Source of the DNA: Pseudoxanthomonas sp. PXM02
Lineage (GTDB): Bacteria > Pseudomonadota > Gammaproteobacteria > Xanthomonadales > Xanthomonadaceae
Reading direction: 5' to 3'
Assembly: GCF_014851805.1 (NCBI RefSeq)
Contig: NZ_JACVAK010000002.1
Coordinates: 434,001 to 498,000 of the forward strand
DNA length: 64,000 nt
Numbering within the stretch: the stretch's first letter is position 1; each line of letters opens with the position of its first letter. The position numbers were made by a program, and so were the translations under genes. The notes beneath the pieces are model-generated. The model did no database searches. It worked only from the letters and a program-made list of their open reading frames with translations, and had not been told where the DNA came from. This document shows positions 62,143-64,000 of the stretch, in pieces.

Positions 62143-63180
62143 ATGGATATCGCCGAGCTCTTGGCGTTTTCGGTAAAGAACAAAGCATCCGACCTCCACC
62201 TCTCGGCCGGCCTGCCGCCGATGATCCGCGTGGACGGCGACGTGCGCCGCATCAACATCCCGGCGCTCGACCACAAGCAGGTGCACTCGCTGGTCTACGA
62301 CATCATGTCGGACAAGCAGCGCCGCGACTTCGAAGAATTCCTCGAGGTCGACTTCTCGTTCGAGATTCCGTCGCTGGCGCGCTTCCGCGTCAACGCGTTC
62401 AACCAGAACCGCGGCGCGGGTGCGGTGTTCCGTACCATTCCGTCGGAAGTGCTGACGCTGGAAGACCTGGGCTGCCCGCCGCTGTTCCGCGAGCTGATCC
62501 AGCAGCCGCAGGGCCTGATCCTGGTGACCGGTCCGACCGGCTCGGGCAAGTCGACCACGCTGGCGGCGATGATCGACCACATCAACAAGAACGAATACGG
62601 CCACATCCTCAGCGTCGAGGATCCGATCGAATTCGTGCACACCTCGCAGAAGTGCCTGATCAACCAGCGCGAAGTGCACCGCGACACGCATGGCTTCAAC
62701 GAGGCCCTGCGTTCGGCACTGCGTGAAGACCCCGACTACATCCTGGTCGGCGAGTTGCGCGACCTGGAAACCATCCGCCTGGCGCTGACCGCCGCGGAAA
62801 CCGGCCACCTGGTGTTCGCCACCCTGCACACCAGCTCGGCGGCCAAGACCATCGACCGCATCATCGACGTGTTCCCCGCCGGCGAAAAGCCGATGGTCCG
62901 CTCGATGCTGTCCGAATCGCTGCGCGCGGTCATCTCGCAGGCGCTGCTGAAGAAGATCGGCGGCGGCCGCACCGCGGCCTGGGAAATCATGGTGGGCACG
63001 CCGGCCATCCGCAACCTGATCCGCGAGGACAAGGTGGCGCAGATGTACTCGGCCATCCAGACCGGCCAGAACTACGGAATGATGACCCTGGACCAGCATC
63101 TGCAGGACCTGGTGAAGCGCAGCCTGATCACGCGCCAGCAGGCCAAGGAATACGCCAAGGAAAAGCGGTTGTTCGAGTAA
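62143..63180 (+). CDS. pilT: Type IV pilus retraction ATPase PilT
   Basis: 345 aa from the ATG at 62143 (preceded by GGGGAAGCAGCG). Hexameric ATPase that depolymerises pilin for twitching motility. Family-specific start MDIAELLAFSVKNKASDLHLSAG, Walker A GPTGSGKST at 130-138, Asp box SVEDPIEFVH near 160, Walker B ILVGELRD near 200, His box GHLVFATLHTSS near 225, and the AIRNLIREDK motif near 290 required in PilT proteins. Divergent from yggS; pilU follows 66 nt later. Confidence 0.97.
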   Translation: MDIAELLAFSVKNKASDLHLSAGLPPMIRVDGDVRRINIPALDHKQVHSLVYDIMSDKQRRDFEEFLEVDFSFEIPSLARFRVNAFNQNRGAGAVFRTIPSEVLTLEDLGCPPLFRELIQQPQGLILVTGPTGSGKSTTLAAMIDHINKNEYGHILSVEDPIEFVHTSQKCLINQREVHRDTHGFNEALRSALREDPDYILVGELRDLETIRLALTAAETGHLVFATLHTSSAAKTIDRIIDVFPAGEKPMVRSMLSESLRAVISQALLKKIGGGRTAAWEIMVGTPAIRNLIREDKVAQMYSAIQTGQNYGMMTLDQHLQDLVKRSLITRQQAKEYAKEKRLFE

Positions 63181-63246
63181 CGGCCGCGCGGCGCCGCCAC
63201 CGGCGGCCGCCGTCCCGCGGCTTCTTCCGTCTTACGGAGCATCGCC

Positions 63247-64000
63247 ATGAGCACCATCGACTTCACCTCTTTCCTCAAGCTGATGGCGCACCAGAAGGCG
63301 TCGGACCTGTTCATCACGTCCGGCATGCCGCCGTCCATCAAGGTGCACGGCAAGATCTCGCCGATCACGCAGACGCCGCTGACCTCGCAGCAGTCGCGCG
63401 ACCTGGTGCTGAACGTGATGACGCCGGCGCAGCGCGAGGAGTTCGAGAAGACCCACGAGTGCAACTTCGCCATCGGCGTGGCGGGCGTGGGTCGCTTCCG
63501 TGTCAGCTGCTTCTACCAGCGCAACCAGGTGGGCATGGTGCTGCGTCGCATCGAGACGCGCATCCCGACCATCGAAGAGCTGAACCTGCCGCCGGTCATC
63601 AAGACGCTGTCGATGACCAAGCGCGGCATCATCCTGTTCGTCGGCGCCACCGGTACCGGTAAGTCCACCTCGCTGGCGGCGATGATCGGCTATCGCAACC
63701 AGAATTCCACCGGCCACATCATCACGATCGAAGACCCGATCGAGTTCGTGCACAAGCACGAGGGCTGCATCATCACCCAGCGCGAGGTCGGCATCGACAC
63801 CGACAGCTGGGAAGCCGCGCTGAAGAACACGCTGCGCCAGGCGCCGGACGTGATCATGATCGGCGAGGTGCGCACGCGCGAAGGCATGGACCACGCCATC
63901 GCCTTCGCCGAAACCGGCCACCTGGTGCTGTGCACGCTGCACGCCAACAACGCCAACCAGGCGATGGACCGCATCATCAACTTCTTCCCGGAAGACCGCC
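63247..64000 (+). CDS. pilU: Type IV pilus ATPase PilU (cut by window edge)
   Basis: 251 codons visible from the ATG at 63247; the C-terminal third is outside the window. PilT-like but divergent: MSTIDFTSFLKLMAHQKASDLFITSGMPPS, Walker A GATGTGKST at 133-141, TIEDPIEFVHKHEGC near 160, VIMIGEVRTREGM near 202, GHLVLCTLHANNANQ near 225. PilU works with PilT as accessory retraction motor. Position after pilT is the standard Pseudomonas/Xanthomonas arrangement. The short gap contains a GC-rich hairpin (GCCGCC..GGCGGC). Confidence 0.95.
   Translation, partial: MSTIDFTSFLKLMAHQKASDLFITSGMPPSIKVHGKISPITQTPLTSQQSRDLVLNVMTPAQREEFEKTHECNFAIGVAGVGRFRVSCFYQRNQVGMVLRRIETRIPTIEELNLPPVIKTLSMTKRGIILFVGATGTGKSTSLAAMIGYRNQNSTGHIITIEDPIEFVHKHEGCIITQREVGIDTDSWEAALKNTLRQAPDVIMIGEVRTREGMDHAIAFAETGHLVLCTLHANNANQAMDRIINFFPEDR

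Overview
The window is high-GC DNA with dense, mostly short-gapped operons. It looks like a chromosomal segment of a Xanthomonadaceae (Lysobacteraceae) gammaproteobacterium, probably Pseudoxanthomonas or a close relative. The pointers are: pilT/pilU divergent from yggS-proC, aroK-aroB-hemE, a riboswitch-controlled metX-metB-hom operon, GTP-type PEP carboxykinase, large TonB-dependent receptors with a shared leader, and the intergenic repeat family beginning GTGGGAGCGACGTAAGTCGCGA. The genus is an inference. I see no rRNA, tRNA, phage, transposase or CRISPR array.

Layout. 1-2.3 kb: a three-gene DUF2145 membrane/secreted operon and a divergent XRE regulator. 2.3-5.2 kb: a degenerate 21-bp repeat array, pckG, its terminator, and two tandem ~190-bp REPIN-like units. 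5.2-7.2 kb: ECF sigma factor, anti-sigma-like membrane protein and DUF4097 protein. 7.2-22 kb: the most unusual region, with two TonB-dependent receptors interleaved with four Fe(II)/2-oxoglutarate-type hydroxylases, a TPR sulfotransferase, a TPR SPINDLY-type O-GlcNAc transferase and a methyltransferase. 22.2-26.5 kb: outer-membrane protein, Hsp33, MtgA, GT2 glycosyltransferase, CBS protein. 26.5-33.4 kb: AsmA protein, hemolysin-III-like protein, RF3, M23 peptidase, phytase-like lipoprotein. 33.5-37.1 kb: SAM-I riboswitch and metX-metB-hom. 37-44 kb: hydrolase, sensor diguanylate cyclase, XRE/TM gene with a broken duplicate, sdaA. 44-47.6 kb: redox proteins and a YceI / cytochrome b561 / YceI operon. 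47.7-52.3 kb: hybrid histidine kinase. 52.3-56.4 kb: aroK-aroB-WGR-hemE operon and two secreted unknowns. 56.5-59.4 kb: dodecin, P-loop kinase, pdxH and a BtuF-like protein separated by three REP palindromes. 59.4-64 kb: yggS-hyp-proC-DUF4426 divergent from pilT-pilU, with pilU cut by the window edge.

The best candidate for an undescribed system is 7258..21992. Both receptors share an N-terminal leader and a near-identical promoter (-35 TTTAAT, 17 bp, CCCGAC, -10). They flank a four-gene operon of protein-modifying enzymes and sit beside further hydroxylases and a sulfotransferase. Three different catalytic chemistries (hydroxylation, sulfation, glycosylation) are fused to TPR protein-binding arrays, which suggests post-translational modification of a protein or peptide connected with TonB-dependent uptake. 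This is inference: the families are recognisable, the substrate is not.
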